A stretch of 64,000 bases of DNA from Rhodotorula mucilaginosa (lineage: Eukaryota > Basidiomycota > Microbotryomycetes > Sporidiobolales > Sporidiobolaceae), in NCBI GenBank assembly GCA_034406715.1, contig CP137864.1:310001-374000 (forward strand). The letters are read 5' to 3'. How positions within the stretch are numbered: position 1 is the stretch's first letter; every line of letters begins with the position of its first letter. A program made the position numbers and the translations under genes. Positions 34,107 to 45,935 of this stretch are shown here, piece by piece. The notes beneath the pieces were generated by a model. That model ran no database searches. It was not told where the DNA came from and was given only the letters and a program-made list of their open reading frames with translations.

Positions 34107-35773
34107 ATGGCCGCGATCGCGATCCCGTCGGCGCAGCCGTTCGTCTCGGACGAGTCGGCCTTCTACCCGCTCTCCTGCTCGCCGCTCTCGCGCGGTGATC
34201 TCCTCCAGCAGCTCTCGCTCTCGCCCTCCTCGGCGCCCAAGTACTCGTCGGTGGTCCCGTCGGCCGCGCATGTCGCGTCGGCCCACCCGACGACGGCCAT
34301 GCGCAAGCCGTCCCTCTCGTCTCGCACGAGGCCGTTCGGCCGCGCGCCCCTCCCGACGGCCGCCGACTTGCCGCCGCTGCCGCCCGTGCACTCGGGAACG
34401 ATCATCGACAACTTCCGAGCCGCGCTCGAGACGATCGACCTCGAAGACTGCGAGGCGCACGGTGAGAACGCGTTCTTTGTCGCCGACCTCGCCGAAGTCT
34501 ACCGCCAGCACCTGCGCTGGATGCGCGAGCTCGGCGACCGAGTGCACCCGTTCTTCGCCGTCAAGTCGAACCCGGACCCGTACGTCCTCCGCCTCATGGC
34601 TGCCCTCGGACTCGGCTTCGACTGCGCGTCGCAGCCCGAGATCTCGGCAGTCATGTCGCTCCCGGGCGGCGTCTCGCCTTCGCGCATCATCTACGCCAAC
34701 CCGTGCAAGGCCGCGTCGTTCATCCGGAACGCCGCCAAGTGCGGCGTCGACTGCATGACCTTTGACAACGCCGACGAGCTCGCCAAGATCAAGAAGTACC
34801 ACCCGACCGCGCGCATGGTCCTCCGCATCCTCACGGACGACTCGAGCAGCCTGTGCCGTCTCGGACTCAAGTTCGGAGCGCCTCTGAGCGAGGTCCGCGG
34901 CTTGCTGAACCGCGCCAAGCAGCTCGACGTCAACGTCGTTGGCGTTTCGTTCCACTGCGGCAGCGGCTGCAAGGACCCGTCCCTCTTTGGGGATGCCATC
35001 CGCCGGGCCCGTTGGGCGTTCGACGTCGGCAAGGAAGTTGGCTACAACTTTGAACTCCTCGACATCGGCGGCGGCTTCGAGGACGACAACTTCGAGCAAA
35101 TCGCCGCAGTCCTCCGCGAGGCCATCACTGAGCACTTCCCGGTCGATCAGTCTGGTCGCGGCGTCCGCATCATCGCAGAGCCCGGCCGCTACTACGTCTG
35201 CCGCGCTTTCGAGCTCGCTACCAACATCATCGCGCGTCGCGCTGCTCGCGACGGCACCAACGACGACGCGAGCATGCTCGAGATGGACGGCGTCGACGAG
35301 GAGGAGAGCAAGCCAGTCACCATGTGTACGTTTTCGGCGAGTCCTGCCGGTTCCGCTCTTGAAGCAATCTCTGACATCCGCCGAATCCCCCCACCCAAAC
35401 AGACTATATCAACGACGGCGTCTATTCCTCCTTCAACTCGACCATGTTCGACCACCAGGTCGTTCACCCGCACGTTCTGACCGTCGACGGCGAGTTCCAA
35501 GAGGAGGCCGTCACCGACAAGGCAGCCGTCATGGAAGAGTGTTCGATCTGGGGGCCGACCTGCGACTCGATCGATTGCGTCCAGCCGAAGGCGCTCTTGC
35601 CGACCAACCTCATCGAGGTCGGAGACTGGCTCCGCTGGGACTGCATGGGGGCCTACACCATCTGTGCTGCTAGCCAGTTCAACGGGTTCCGGCGGTCCGA
35701 CGTCCGCTACACCATCGACGCACGCGCTGATGCGGGTCTCGAAGCCAAGATCCGCTCGCTGCTCCACGTCTAA
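34107..35773 (+). CDS. SPE1: Ornithine decarboxylase
   Basis: PLP-dependent fold-III decarboxylase making putrescine, the first committed step of polyamine synthesis. The active form is a cytosolic dimer. The PLP lysine is in PFFAVKSNPDPYVLRLMAAL. The glycine-rich phosphate loop is LLDIGGGFED, followed by IIAEPGRYYVCRAFELATNI. The second-subunit catalytic Cys is in SIWGPTCDSIDCV. The ending is FNGFRRSDVRYTIDA. One intron near 35326-35401 joins VTM to YYINDGVYSSFNS. The N-terminus has about 100 Ser/Pro/Ala-rich residues before the barrel, longer than animal ODC. The frame is open upstream of 34107 (to 33936), but 34107 is the first ATG after the leader intron. Confidence 0.95.
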
Positions 35774-35924
35774 ATAGAAGACTCTTTTGCCTTCCCCTGC
35801 CCTGGTTCCTATTTCACGTACCAAAAGCGCTGTGGTAGCTCACCGCACTCCCGTTGTCGTGGACTTTACCGCAATATCATTCATGTCTAATCTGTCCTTT
35901 ACTGTTTCTGTCATCGAAAGCGCT

Positions 35925-37521
35925 CTACCAGTCCAGTACTCCATGCGGTCCGTTCTTGCCGGTCAATCCTAGACCGCCCCTGAGAAGCTCCGGGATGATC
36001 TTGCCCTGCATGATAGTCCGGTCGACGATCACTCCCACGTCGGCGGGAGTGACACGACCGAACCACACCGAGGTTCCGTTCGGGAAGTACAGAATCACGT
36101 TGCCCTGCAGTGAATGGAACATCAGCTCTTGATCGACTGGGAAAACCTGTCTCGAGCCGAGCTCCTGCATTCGCCGCGAAATTCTGCAGACTGACCGCAT
36201 ACCGATGTCCTCCGATGTGAGAGATCTTGAACAATCCTACGCTGCCACCGTCCGTCTTGACTCCCTGAAGTGTCTCTCGCAGCCGCATCTCCTTTTCTGC
36301 GTCGCTGCCTTCCCACTCCTCGATCGGCGGGCCGTGCGCGAGGTCGTCTCCGCGCTCGTCGACATGCAGCCCATGCCGTTCGAGGTGATGATGGAGCTAG
36401 AAAGTGCGAAGGTGTTCGTCCTCGGTCAGCACAGCTCCGTCAGAAGAAGGGGTTGACTTGAGCAACTCGCCTGCGAGATCAGCAGCGGAGCCGCGATCGA
36501 GCATCGCTTGTCGCGTTTACGATGGCTGCAGAGAAGAATCACACAGTGATACGGGAGCGGCCTTGATCGGGGCGAGAATGGAAACGGTTAGCGACGCGGT
36601 CTTTTTGCCTCTTCCGGTCCGAGTTGAGACCGGCGGCTCACCAAGACCTGAGCTCGCCCGACAGTGTGGATCCGGCGCGACCGATCGACGGATCCAAGTA
36701 CCGCTTGACGAGCTCCTCGATGGAAGCCGGAGATGCCTCGACCTCGTTGATGACTTTGAAATCAGGCAGCGAGATGACTGATTCGCGATGTCCGTGGTGT
36801 GAAGATGAAATGAACGAGCCATTCAGGATTGATCTGGTGAGGATGCGGAGTAAGCCGGTGTCGTGCTTGTAGTCGATCCGCAACAAGAAGAGAACACTTA
36901 CAGCCGAGAGGACCCGCTTCTTTTTGGGGGTGTTGCAGCGGAAGAAGGATACACGCCGGGCAAGTCTTCCGGGGCCTCGCTCTTGGCGTCGACGCCGCTG
37001 CCGGCGCCGCCAAAGACTTTGCTACCGAGCTTGGCGAGCATGCCGCTCCGACCATCGGAAGCCTCTTGCAGTTTGTCGTACTCGGCCTTGACGAGACCGG
37101 GGATGCTGGTCTCGTCGTCCGTGACTTCCCGGATCCAGTCGCTCTTGCCGGTCGAGACGATGATTTGCCTGTCATTAAGGCGCCATCACAAAGGGGCCGC
37201 ATCAGTCACGGCAGCTCAGATCGCGAGCCGCGGGACGGAGTGGTGGGCGTACCGGCCGTAAGGCTTCAGCTCTCCCAGCATCTGCGACTCGAGGTCGACT
37301 TCGAAGCTGTGAAAGACGGCTTCATTAGTCTTGACGATATGGAGCGCAAGGACCGGCACGCAGCTCACTCACCCGCTTGGATACGCCAGATCGTCGTGGT
37401 CATCATCGCAGGGCTCATCGCACGCAGCACAGGCGTCGGCGTACGCCTCGAGGGGCACGTTGGCGCGACGCAGCGCCTCTACGAGTGCCTGTGGTGGTGC
37501 TGGGTGATCCGAGGCTGTCAT
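35925..37521 (-). CDS. AIM32: AIM32-like sucrase/ferredoxin-domain protein
   Basis: Thioredoxin-fold ferredoxin-like protein. Yeast Aim32 is mitochondrial and binds a 2Fe-2S cluster. N-terminus: MTASDHPAPPQALVEALRRA, then ACAACDEPCDDDHDDL, RQIIVSTGKSDWIREVTDDE, ILNGSFISSSHHGHRESVIS and ELVKRYLDPSIG. The C-terminal domain has CHRKRDKRCSIAAPLLI, KISHIGGHRYAGNVILYFPN and GTSVWFGRVTPADVGVIVDR, ending IIPELLRGGLGL. These match the family's C...H..RD.RC and GGHRYAGN motifs. The spacing between the first Cys and His is one residue shorter than I remember for the family, so that splice junction deserves a check. One intron (36470-36397) seems to use a GC donor, CAG/GCGAGT. Convergent with ODC. Confidence 0.82.
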
Positions 37522-37996
37522 GACTGGGAGGAGCTCGTGCAAGGGAAGAGACGCTCACTTTGAATTCCCACTCGGCCGAAGCTGGCGATCTCGCAATTTC
37601 ATAAAGTCCTCTCCATCTTGCAGTTCTGGGACCGGTCGGAGTCTCTCCGCCCTCTAATTAGAGCGTGAAAGTCCTTTTGCTCGAGTACATTCTGCATCAA
37701 GCATATGTGACAGCTTGTAATATGCATGTAATCCAAGCTCAGATGTCGATCTCGATCACGCACGCGCGACCGAAGACAAAGGCCGCGTCCGGGGCGCGTG
37801 TGACGCGGCCCGGAATGCGTAGAGTCATCCCTCAACTCTTTCCTCTTCTTTCTCCATCTTCACTCGTTCCACACGCACGACAGCTGGCCTCGTTGTAGCG
37901 AAACAGGTACTCTGGTAGTGCCATACCTCGTCCTTCCTTCAATCAACCGACTCCGACGACCCTCATCGACCGATTTCGGCGCCGTCACACACAAGA
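37522..37996. promoter_or_regulatory. Divergent promoter region, AIM32 / LPMO-like gene
   Basis: 475 bp between divergent starts. No gene recognised. Confidence 0.4.
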
Positions 37997-39400
37997 ATGC
38001 TTCGCTCGTTCCTTCTCACGCTGGCCGTGACCTCTGCGGTCGTGTCTGCCCACATGCAGCTTCAGTACCCCGCTCGTACGTGCTTCCTCCCCTGCGAGAC
38101 TCACTGTGGTCGAGAGTGCTGAACCTTCTCGGCCTTCTCACATGCTGCAGCCATCCGCTCAAAGTACGACCCGCAGACGGCGGAGCCGGACATCGACTAT
38201 TCGATGTCGAACCCGTTGCAGGCGGACGGCTCGAACTACCCCTGCAAGAACTACAACACGCCCGAGGCGTACGCCGCGCTCGACCCCGTCGCGACCTTGA
38301 CCGCGGGCTCGCCGTTCAAGGTCCAGTTCGCGGCAGGAGGCGCAACTCATCTCGGCGGGTCCTGCCAGTTCTCCGTCAGCTACGACCAGGGCAAGACGTT
38401 CGCGGTCATCTACAGCGTCGTCGGAGGCTGCCCGCTATCGTACGCCTACTCCGTCCCCATCCCTGCCTCGCTCCCCTCGTCGCCAAAGGCCACCTTTGCG
38501 TGGACGTGGGTGTCGCGGGCGACGCGCGAGATGTACGGGAACTGTGCCATCGTCGCGATCAAAGGCGACGGGTCCGCCAAGAGCTTCACCGGCCCCGGCT
38601 TGTTCCGCGCCAACACTCTCTCGGACGGGACCTGCATTTCGCCGAACAACGCCGACGTGGTCTACCCGAATCCCGGTCCGGCGCTCGAGTACGGAGGCAG
38701 CATCACGTCGTCGTCCCCACCTACCCCTCTGGAGCCGTGCTCTTACAACCAGGTCACTACCGTCACCATTTCGCCGGACGAATCCTCTTCCTCAACTCCG
38801 AAGCCGTCCGCTTCCTCTTCCTCGACTCCGAAGCCGTCCACTTCCTCTCAGGCGGATCCGTCGACCACATCAGTCAGTCACGCAAGCACGCGCACCAGCG
38901 TATCGTCACCGCCGACCACTTCCGTAGTCAGCATCGGAACTCCGACCGCCACGAGGTTGCCGTGGGTCAGTCGGCACGTCGTGTCCGGGTCTGTTGGGGC
39001 GCCAACGGAGACGTCGAGGGCGACAACCGCTCTGCCAACGAAGACGTCGACCGCGACTGCCGCCGCCTCGACAAAGACATCGACCGCGAAGGCATCCTCG
39101 ACGTCGACGTCGTCGTCACGCAGCGTGCACTCGTCGGCGCAACCATCTCCGACGAGCTCGAGCGCAAGGCCATCCTCCGGCAGCAACGACAGCTCCAGCG
39201 CCTACCTCAAGTGCCTCTCGGCCTACTCTTTCGCGCTGTGCGCTGGCTCCAGTTGCACAGATATGGGTGCGGTCGCACCAGGCACGATCTGTCAGAACAA
39301 CACCATCATCATGGCCCCGGCGGCCAAGATCAAGCGCATGGACAGGATGGTCCGGCGGGCTGGTCCCGCCTACCTCCACACTCGCCCGCTGACTCATTAG
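37997..39400 (+). CDS. Secreted LPMO-like protein with Ser/Thr linker
   Basis: A clear signal peptide (MLRSFLLTLAVTSAVVSA) is followed directly by HMQLQYPAPIRSKYDP. Signal-peptidase cleavage would expose an N-terminal histidine, as in copper lytic polysaccharide monooxygenases. The core continues SMSNPLQADGSNYPCKNY, AAGGATHLGGSCQFSVSYDQ with a candidate second copper His, and GTCISPNNADVVYPNPGP. After about 200 residues comes a Ser/Thr/Pro-rich, probably O-glycosylated linker with SSSSTPKPS repeats. A small Cys-rich C-terminal module ends the protein (YLKCLSAYSFALCAGSSC, VAPGTICQNN), perhaps glycan-binding. One intron after PAP. Likely acts on wall or plant polysaccharide; substrate unknown. 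Confidence 0.72.
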
Positions 39401-39521
39401 ATTTCTCGCTCCTGCCTGTGCTCTAGACGAGCCGGCTCCGACTCCCTTGTCACCATCTTCTCGCTCGCTCCCATAGTGTTCTCCTGGTTACCCTTCTCAC
39501 GTAGCGGCCGCTTAACGAAAT

Positions 39522-41209
39522 TCAGTCAAATGTCCACTGCAGACGAACGTGCTCGAGCAAGAGTCGCTCGCCTGCCAGATAGCGCAGCGCTAGGCCGGTG
39601 TGGTTGCGCGAGGGCTGCGTTTTCGGTGAGTCAGTCCCGAGTACAAGATGAATGCGCCTGGACCGAAAGGAACTTGCCTGTTGCGCCAAGCGGTCCGCCA
39701 TGTCCAGCAGTTCAACAGCAGTAAGCCCGGGTTCTCGCTGGCGCTCTTGATACACATTGCACGTGCGAACGATCAATTCCGCGACCCGTCGTGCAATAGC
39801 GTAGGGGGAAGAAGGTCCTGCCTCCCTGCCGACCTCGTCTTCGACGGCGAATGACTCGGCATCCGCGACCACTTGTTCTAGCGATTCTGCTACCGCGAGC
39901 GAGTTTCTGACGAGTTCACTCGGCTCGTCGGTGTCGCGAGTCGAGTCCTGCGCGAGCCAGACGGCCAGGAGGAAGAATCGAAAGTCGAGTCGCGCGTCCG
40001 CGTCGATGCCCAATGCGTCGGGGAGGCGAGCATCGGTGATGAGGGGATGCTCTGCGAATCTAGCACCTAGGTCGACTTCTTCTTCGGTTCGAATCCAGCG
40101 GTTAATTGTCGCCAGACGAAGGTCCAGGTCGGGCGGCCGAAACGACGCTACCTCGCCCACGTGCGCAGCGTCGAATAGCAGATACTCGTGCTCGTTTGCC
40201 TCCAGCACAAAGCCATACGAGGCCAGCAGCTGTGCGTTGGACAAGGGACCGTACGTGTTGAAGATCTCCTCGCCCGCCGGAACGAATCGTTCCGAAACCA
40301 TGTCGCAGGTGTCTGCTGCCGGCGCGGTCGATGCAGCAGGCGAGATTCGGGGCAGGCAGGCACCGTCCGATTGCTGACCATCGTGAGGGCATTCGTCGAG
40401 TGCACCGCATACGCTGCAGACCCAATGATCGCTGGCAAGGTGCACATGCGGAGAATCCGAGTGATTGAACGTGTCGGCGAACGGAACGAGCGCGAGAGTA
40501 TGATAGGTGTCGATCTGGAACGCTCGCGACGCGACAAGCGAGCAGGCGTGCAGGAAGAGGGGAAGACCTGGCTGTGAGACGCTCGCTGTTGCATACAGGT
40601 TGCCGGCGCGTTCGTTGTAGAAACGCTCAATCCATCGCTGAGCAGGCAGGCTTTTCTCGGGTAAGCAGAGTTGACCCAACGCATGCACGTCTGTCCGCGT
40701 CCTCACCTTGTCGTAACCGAGTTTCCGCATCTCGCGCTCGACGGCCGTGCCCCGGAGCCAGGCGAGCGCGTCTTGATCTTCGACGGGGTCCCAGAGGAGA
40801 GCCACCGGCACCGGTGACGACGGACAGGCGTCCAAGTATTCTGCCCAGACGGAATCGGCTCCGAGCGCGAGTTCGTGCGCGACGTGGACCGCTAAGCGGA
40901 TAGCTGGCGGGAGGTCATCGAGCCGGTCGGAGGGTACGGTGAGGGAGGACGTGCGATGCGAGAGACAAGCAGATTTCGGGATCTTTGCGACTTTCCTCCC
41001 CAGCAAAGACAAAGGTCAGCCGGCAGAAGCGATGGCCCGCGCGGCAAAGGCGGCGGATCTTGAAAGAGCTGCGAACACGCACGCGTGGTGCCGGGCAGAA
41101 TGTCGCCCAAGGCGTTGACTGCGGCAGAGCCGTTGTCTCCCTTGACAAGCGCCAGACGTTCGTCGATGGAGACTCGGTGACGCAGCAGCCATTGCCGCAG
41201 GCGCTGCAT
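39522..41209 (-). CDS. SET-domain protein methyltransferase (SETD3/SETD6 class)
   Basis: Likely lysine or histidine methyltransferase of the Rubisco-LSMT/SETD3/RKM class. Exon 1 gives MQRLRQWLLRHRVSIDERLA with GDILPGTT. A 3' acceptor ending GAAAG joins it to LAKIPKSACLSHRTS. The split SET core shows VPFADTFNHSDSPHVHL, then after an insertion FVPAGEEIFNTYGPLSNAQL and LASYGFVLEANEHEYLLF, the diagnostic NH and YG..SN..LL..YGFV motifs. The insertion carries CSVCGALDEC, a possible metal site. A helical C-terminal substrate-binding region follows, ending LAGERLLLEHVRLQWTFD. Start at 41209 is the first ATG in frame; a longer N-terminus is possible. Convergent with the LPMO-like gene. Confidence 0.83.
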
Positions 41210-41669
41210 GCACGTGGCGGATCCAAGCGAGTCGGAGGCGAGGTGACGGATGGGTCGATCGCAGGAGCTGAGCCGGTGAGCGCGGTGAGCAGGATATACT
41301 GAGCCCCTGGCAACACTCGGATGCCGATGCAGCGCGCTGCGGCTGTGGCAGTCTGGCGCAGAGCGAACACGTTCGAGAGAGTGGCTGCTCTCTGGGGGAT
41401 GATCGAAACGAGCTGCAGCACGGCTGCTCCGGGGCGACGCGTGTCGTCGGACGCGCGCAAAGTCGCGAGCCTCGACCAACGCGCCGCCTCTCGCTCAAAC
41501 TAGCTCTGCCAGCCTTTTACGCAGCCAGCGCGCTTGACTGACCGCTCTCTAAGCACAACCACTTCAACGGAACGGACTGCATTCCGCGCTGACGCTGTCC
41601 CATCAAGAGCCTCTTGTTTCGGAACATCCTGCCGACGTCGCATTCGCGCCGCAACTCCGACCAGCCAGC
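41210..41669. promoter_or_regulatory. Divergent promoter region, SET / GDP-mannose transporter
   Basis: 460 bp between divergent starts. No gene supported, although open frames cross it. Confidence 0.4.
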
Positions 41670-43510
41670 ATGACCACGCCCGCGCACGACGACAAGGGCG
41701 CCTACAAGGTGGTTCTCGATGAGGAGCAGGAAGGCGTGTACGGCTCGTCGCGTACGGGCAGTCTCAGCGCGCGCAGCCCGCCGCCGCCATCCCACTTCGA
41801 TCACCTGCTTAACCACCCTGCACTGCCGGTGCTCTGCTACTGCGCATCCAGCATCCTGATGACGGTGAGACTTGGATCACCCTTCCTGCCTCGTTCACAC
41901 TGTGTAACCTCCGGACCCGAACTGACTTGGAAGGCCACCATCCCTCCCGCTTTCCATTTTTACCGGCCAGGTTATCAACAGTGAGGCCTGCAACGCAGAC
42001 GATTCGGAAAGCGCCCCCCCCCAACTGACTCGTACTTGTGCTTTCAGAATACGTCGTCTCGGGGTCCCAGTTCAACATGAACTTCCTTCTTCTGACGATC
42101 CAGTCGGTGGTCTGCGTGTCCTGCGTTGTCGTCGCGAAGCGTCTCGGCGTAAGCGCAGCAGTCGCTCGCGTGCAGAACGCGTCCACGTCGCTGACCGCCC
42201 TCCCGATGCTTGCAGGTCATCACGTTCCGCGACTGGGACCGGGAAGACGCCCGAAAGTGGTTCCCCATCTCGTTCTTGCTCGTCACGGTCATCTACACCG
42301 GATCCAAGTCGCTCGTGCGTACAGGCATTAGTCCACAGCCGCTGTGGTAACATCTGCATGCTGACCCTTCCGGGACCGCGCAGCAATACCTCTCCGTGCC
42401 CGTGTACACCATCTTCAAAAACCTGACCATCATCCTGATCGCTTACGGCGAGGTGCTTTGGTTCGGCGGCTCGGTCACGCCGCTCACACTCGTCTCATTC
42501 AGTCTAATGGTACGCTGGAAAGAACGCTGAGGCTGTCCCGAAATTCTCTCTGACTTTCCAACGGTCGCAGGTCCTGTCGTCCCTCATGGCGGCGAGTACG
42601 GATCTCCTCAACTGGCTCAACGGAATCGAGGCTCCGGTCAAGCCGGGAGGGCAATCGAGCGTTGGATATGCGTGGATGATGGTACTTCGAGCTACTGTGG
42701 TGTGCCGCGAGGGATCGAGCTGAAGCTGACCCCTCGATGGATGTGCAGGTCAACTGTTTCGTGTCGGCGGGATACGTCCTCGCCATGCGCAAGCGCATCA
42801 AGGTCACCAACTTCAAGGACTGGGACTCGATGTACTACAACAACCTGCTGTCGATCCCCGTCCTCGTGTTCTTCTCGGTTCTCTTCGAAGATTGGTCGAG
42901 CGAGAACCTTGTTCGCAATTTGTGAGCGGCATCGCGAACACCAGAAGAGGTTGTCGCATAGAGCTGACGCATCCTGCACCCCATAGCCCGGAGGAGACGC
43001 GGACGTCCCTGTTGTCGCTCATGGCCTTCTCGGGTGCCGCCGCGGTCTTCATTTCTTACTGCACGGCGTGGACGGTTCGGACGACGTCGTCGACCACTTT
43101 CGTGCGTTCACCGACCCTCTGTTCTTCGACTTGGTCCGTTGTGTTGATCAATCTGCGCGCTCCGTGGTACAGAGTATGGTGGGCGCTCTGAACAAGCTTC
43201 CGGTCGCCGCCTCGGGCATCCTCTTTTTCGGCGACCCTGCCACGTTCGCGAACGTCTCGTCGATTCTCGTGGGCTTCTTTGCTGGCCTTGTGGTACGTCA
43301 ACGCTCTTTGCTGCCGTGGCGCTAGCGAGATCCTGTCCTTGACGACATGCACCCCACAGTACTCCGCCGCAAAAACCGCCCAGTCTGCTGCGGCCAAACG
43401 TCAGTCTAGTCTGTTACCTACCGGTGCGGCTATGTACACGCGAGTGAGACTGACGCATCATTCGCTTCATAGAAAACCTTCCGACCGAACTCGGCAAGAC
43501 TCGGGGTTGA
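41670..43510 (+). CDS. VRG4: Golgi GDP-mannose transporter
   Basis: Nucleotide-sugar transporter of the Golgi membrane, antiporting GDP-mannose and GMP for protein and lipid mannosylation. Spliced pieces: [97 protein letters not shown] and [20 protein letters not shown], which carries the GALNK GDP-mannose-binding motif. About ten hydrophobic segments. The last exon is spliced in phase to give [13 protein letters not shown] and the stop at 43508-43510. About nine exons. Homologous to yeast Vrg4 and Cryptococcus Gmt1. Confidence 0.93.
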
Positions 43511-43819
43511 ATGGAACGGGCTGCTTACTATTTGCCCATCTTCATCGTAGTTTCTCATTTCGTTTGCCAAAGCTAGAGGGTCTAGGACATACTTTCCGAC
43601 TCGCGACGAAGAGAGTGTGCGCTCCGGGAGAAAAGATTACGAGAGAGGGGGGAGAGCTGCGCGCCGTCCGCCTGCGTTTCGTGCCCGCCAGCGTTAACAT
43701 TGTGCTCGCCGACACCAGCGCGCTTCGTTCTCTAGTGTGCTCACGGAGGACTTCCGTTTGAAACCTTTGGCCTTGCCGCACGCTGCACCAGATCCAAATG
43801 ATACAATGCGCGAAAGATA

Positions 43820-44699
43820 TCACGATGAGGACTGCTCCTGCGCCCGCTTCCAGACAACATCGTTGAGGCCTCGTCGATTCCGGGCAATCTCGATAGCGTA
43901 GAACTGCAAGCGGTAACCTGAACAATGGAACGCAAGACTGTCAGTCTCCTGCGCCAAAATGCCTGCTCGGGCTCCGACCACCCTGCAACAGCTTGTAGTG
44001 GCGCGCTCATCTTGGCCGTCGGCCCACGGGCAGACCCTCTCCAAAAGTACACCCTGGAAAGCAACAGACAAAGGACTTGCCGAACATGGAATTCTCTTCG
44101 GTGTAGCCCTCCTCGCAGTTCGTTCGGATCAACGTTCCAAAGTTGTACTCGTCTGCGGAGGAACACCGGACTCGCGTCAGCAACGCAGCGATCAGGGGAG
44201 CAGGAGTTACGGTAGAGGAGAGTCGACGCACCGATCTTCTTGTCGAACGGCATCATGAAGTCGCGCCAGCGCTTCTTTCCCGCAGGACTCTTCATCTCGT
44301 TCTCGTCCAGAATCCGCAGCTTCTCGTCGGACTGGTAGTCCGGGAAGTGCGTCTTGAACGACTCCATGATCTCGTCGTCCCACTTGGTGAGCCGCTTCAG
44401 CTCGGAGGGCTTGACCTTGGTGATGAGGTTAAAGTAAGCCTCCGCCTGCTCGAAGCACATGACGGCAAACTGTTGCTCGATCTGTGCTCTCGGTGGAGTC
44501 AGAGAGGTTACATCTGCACACACAGAGGGGAGATGCTGGTCCTCACGGATTCATCGTTCTGCGCCTCTTCGGGGTTGAACCCAGCGACTCCAGCGCTTCC
44601 ACTGCCTTCGCCGGAGAGTACGGCAGAGCCGGCGCCGCTGCCGCTGGCCATGTTGGCGCTGATGAGGTCGTCGATCTCGGAGCTGTTCATCCCTGACAT
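43820..44699 (-). CDS. PBDC1 / YPL225W family protein
   Basis: Small cytosolic protein. The yeast homologue has been linked to eEF1A folding, which I recall only in outline. Start MSGMNSSEIDDLISANMAS, a Gly/Ser-rich linker, then QQFAVMCFEQAEAYFNLITK, LKRLTKWDDEIMESFKTHFP, KKRWRDFMMPFDKKI, YNFGTLIRTNCEEGYTEENS and YRLQFYAIEIARNRRGLNDV. These match human PBDC1 in order. The last intron (44080-43918) has donor G/GCAAGT, a GC-AG intron, required to join MFG to YRLQF. Four exons. Same strand as NDUFS6 upstream. Confidence 0.9.
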
Positions 44700-44968
44700 G
44701 TTGTGGAGAAAGATTGAGTGCCTAGTCAAAGCGGAGCGCAAGGAGGCGGCGGCGGTGCAGACGAGCGGCAAGTCGAGCGTCATCAGCGTCAAGTTGAAGT
44801 CGACCAGGCTATACGCTGACAGCGCTTCTTTCCTCACTGCCTGTGTTTTTGCATCTCACGATGACTCCAAGGCATTCAGGCTCGTACTCAGGGAAACGCA
44901 TGGTGAGATCGAGTAGGAGAGCTCCAAATCTGATTGCAACGAAGGATCAAAGCTAGACAAGCCCTTGA

Positions 44969-45935
44969 TCACTCGGAGAAAGTCCCGTCGACGCCGCCGG
45001 CAGGGTGTCCGTGGCCGTGGTGGTGGTGGTCCTTCTCATAGCGGATACCGCTGAGGATGGGAGAACAGTCAGATTGAATAAAGCGCGCAGTCGGCAACAC
45101 ATACAACGGAACGGGCCAGCGACATTTGCCCGCATGCCCCACACTTGGTCCAGTCGAACAAGAACGTACCAGTAGGTGCAGCTGTGCGGGCCTTCTTTGT
45201 CCAGGTTGATGAAGATTCGGGGGTGTCCCAAAGCTCCCCCTCCTGCAGCAGCGGACCCAGGTCAGCGTCTGATGGTCGTCCACGCTACCTGGACGCGAGA
45301 ATACGTCTCGGAGAGTGGAGTGCCCGACGCCGTGAGGGCGCAGTGCTGCCGCGCACCCGCGGAGGCGGGACCCGGGAGGCGGCGGGAGAGGCGACTTACC
45401 GCCATCGCAAGCAGCGACACGCCCTTCCACCAGGCGAATAGGTTCCTCCTTGATCAACTCGATCGCCGCCAGTGGCCGAGGCTGAAAGAGCTCCGAAGTC
45501 TGCTCGAAGCGAGGGCCGACCATGGCCTCGGACCTGTTGGGAAAGCCGAGATGTCAGTCCGGGTGAACTGGGTGCCTGGACGCCTCCTCCTCCTCTGCAT
45601 TCCGCCCAATAGTAGGCCTTCGAAAGGGGACGCTGTCCACCGTCGTGAAGAAGGGAAGATTCGCACCGCGGAGCCTGCGACTTGGACCAAGTGGTTTCGC
45701 GGTTCGGCGATTGGGCGGTGCTGACTTGAGGCGGAGTGTGCGGTTCCCTAGCGGTCGGAAATTGTAAGAGTAGTCAGTGACCATTCGGTGAACTTCCTGT
45801 GTGCTCGATCCACACCGTATACGCCCAAGGCCGCGGGGAGGTGTCTCGCAGCGGTGATCGCGGCACACATTCGCACGCTCCCGCGGGCATCGCACCGGAG
45901 CCGAGATGATATGCTCCACGAAGTCCTGGTCTCAT
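44969..45935 (-). CDS. NDUFS6: Complex I 13-kDa zinc subunit NDUFS6
   Basis: Mitochondrial respiratory complex I subunit with a CHCC zinc site. Spliced protein: TWSKSQAPRSEAMVGPRFEQ, TSELFQPRPLAAIELIKEEP, VEGRVAACDGG, then GHPRIFINLDKEGPHSCTYC and GIRYEKDHHHHGHGHPAGG. The Cys-His-Cys-Cys ligands (CDGG, GHP, CTYC) are all present. The His-rich tail is longer than usual. The 5' end is less certain. I join an Arg-containing leader (MRPGLRGAYHLGSG) through an intron with a GTATAC donor. An alternative ATG lies at 45887. Presence of this subunit fits a yeast with respiratory complex I, unlike Saccharomyces. Confidence 0.84.

Noticed and set aside
34053-35135. 360-codon minus-strand frame opposite ornithine decarboxylase
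   Set aside because: Antisense of a highly conserved enzyme. Charged, repetitive translation with no family match.
37918-39426. 502-codon plus-strand frame overlapping the LPMO-like gene in another frame
   Set aside because: The alternative frame lacks a signal peptide and conserved residues. The chosen frame with one intron has both.
45554-45919. A GC-AG intron in NDUFS6 at the AGGCACCC site
   Set aside because: A canonical GT donor slightly upstream yields the family motif TWSKSQAPRSEAM in phase, so no unusual donor is needed.
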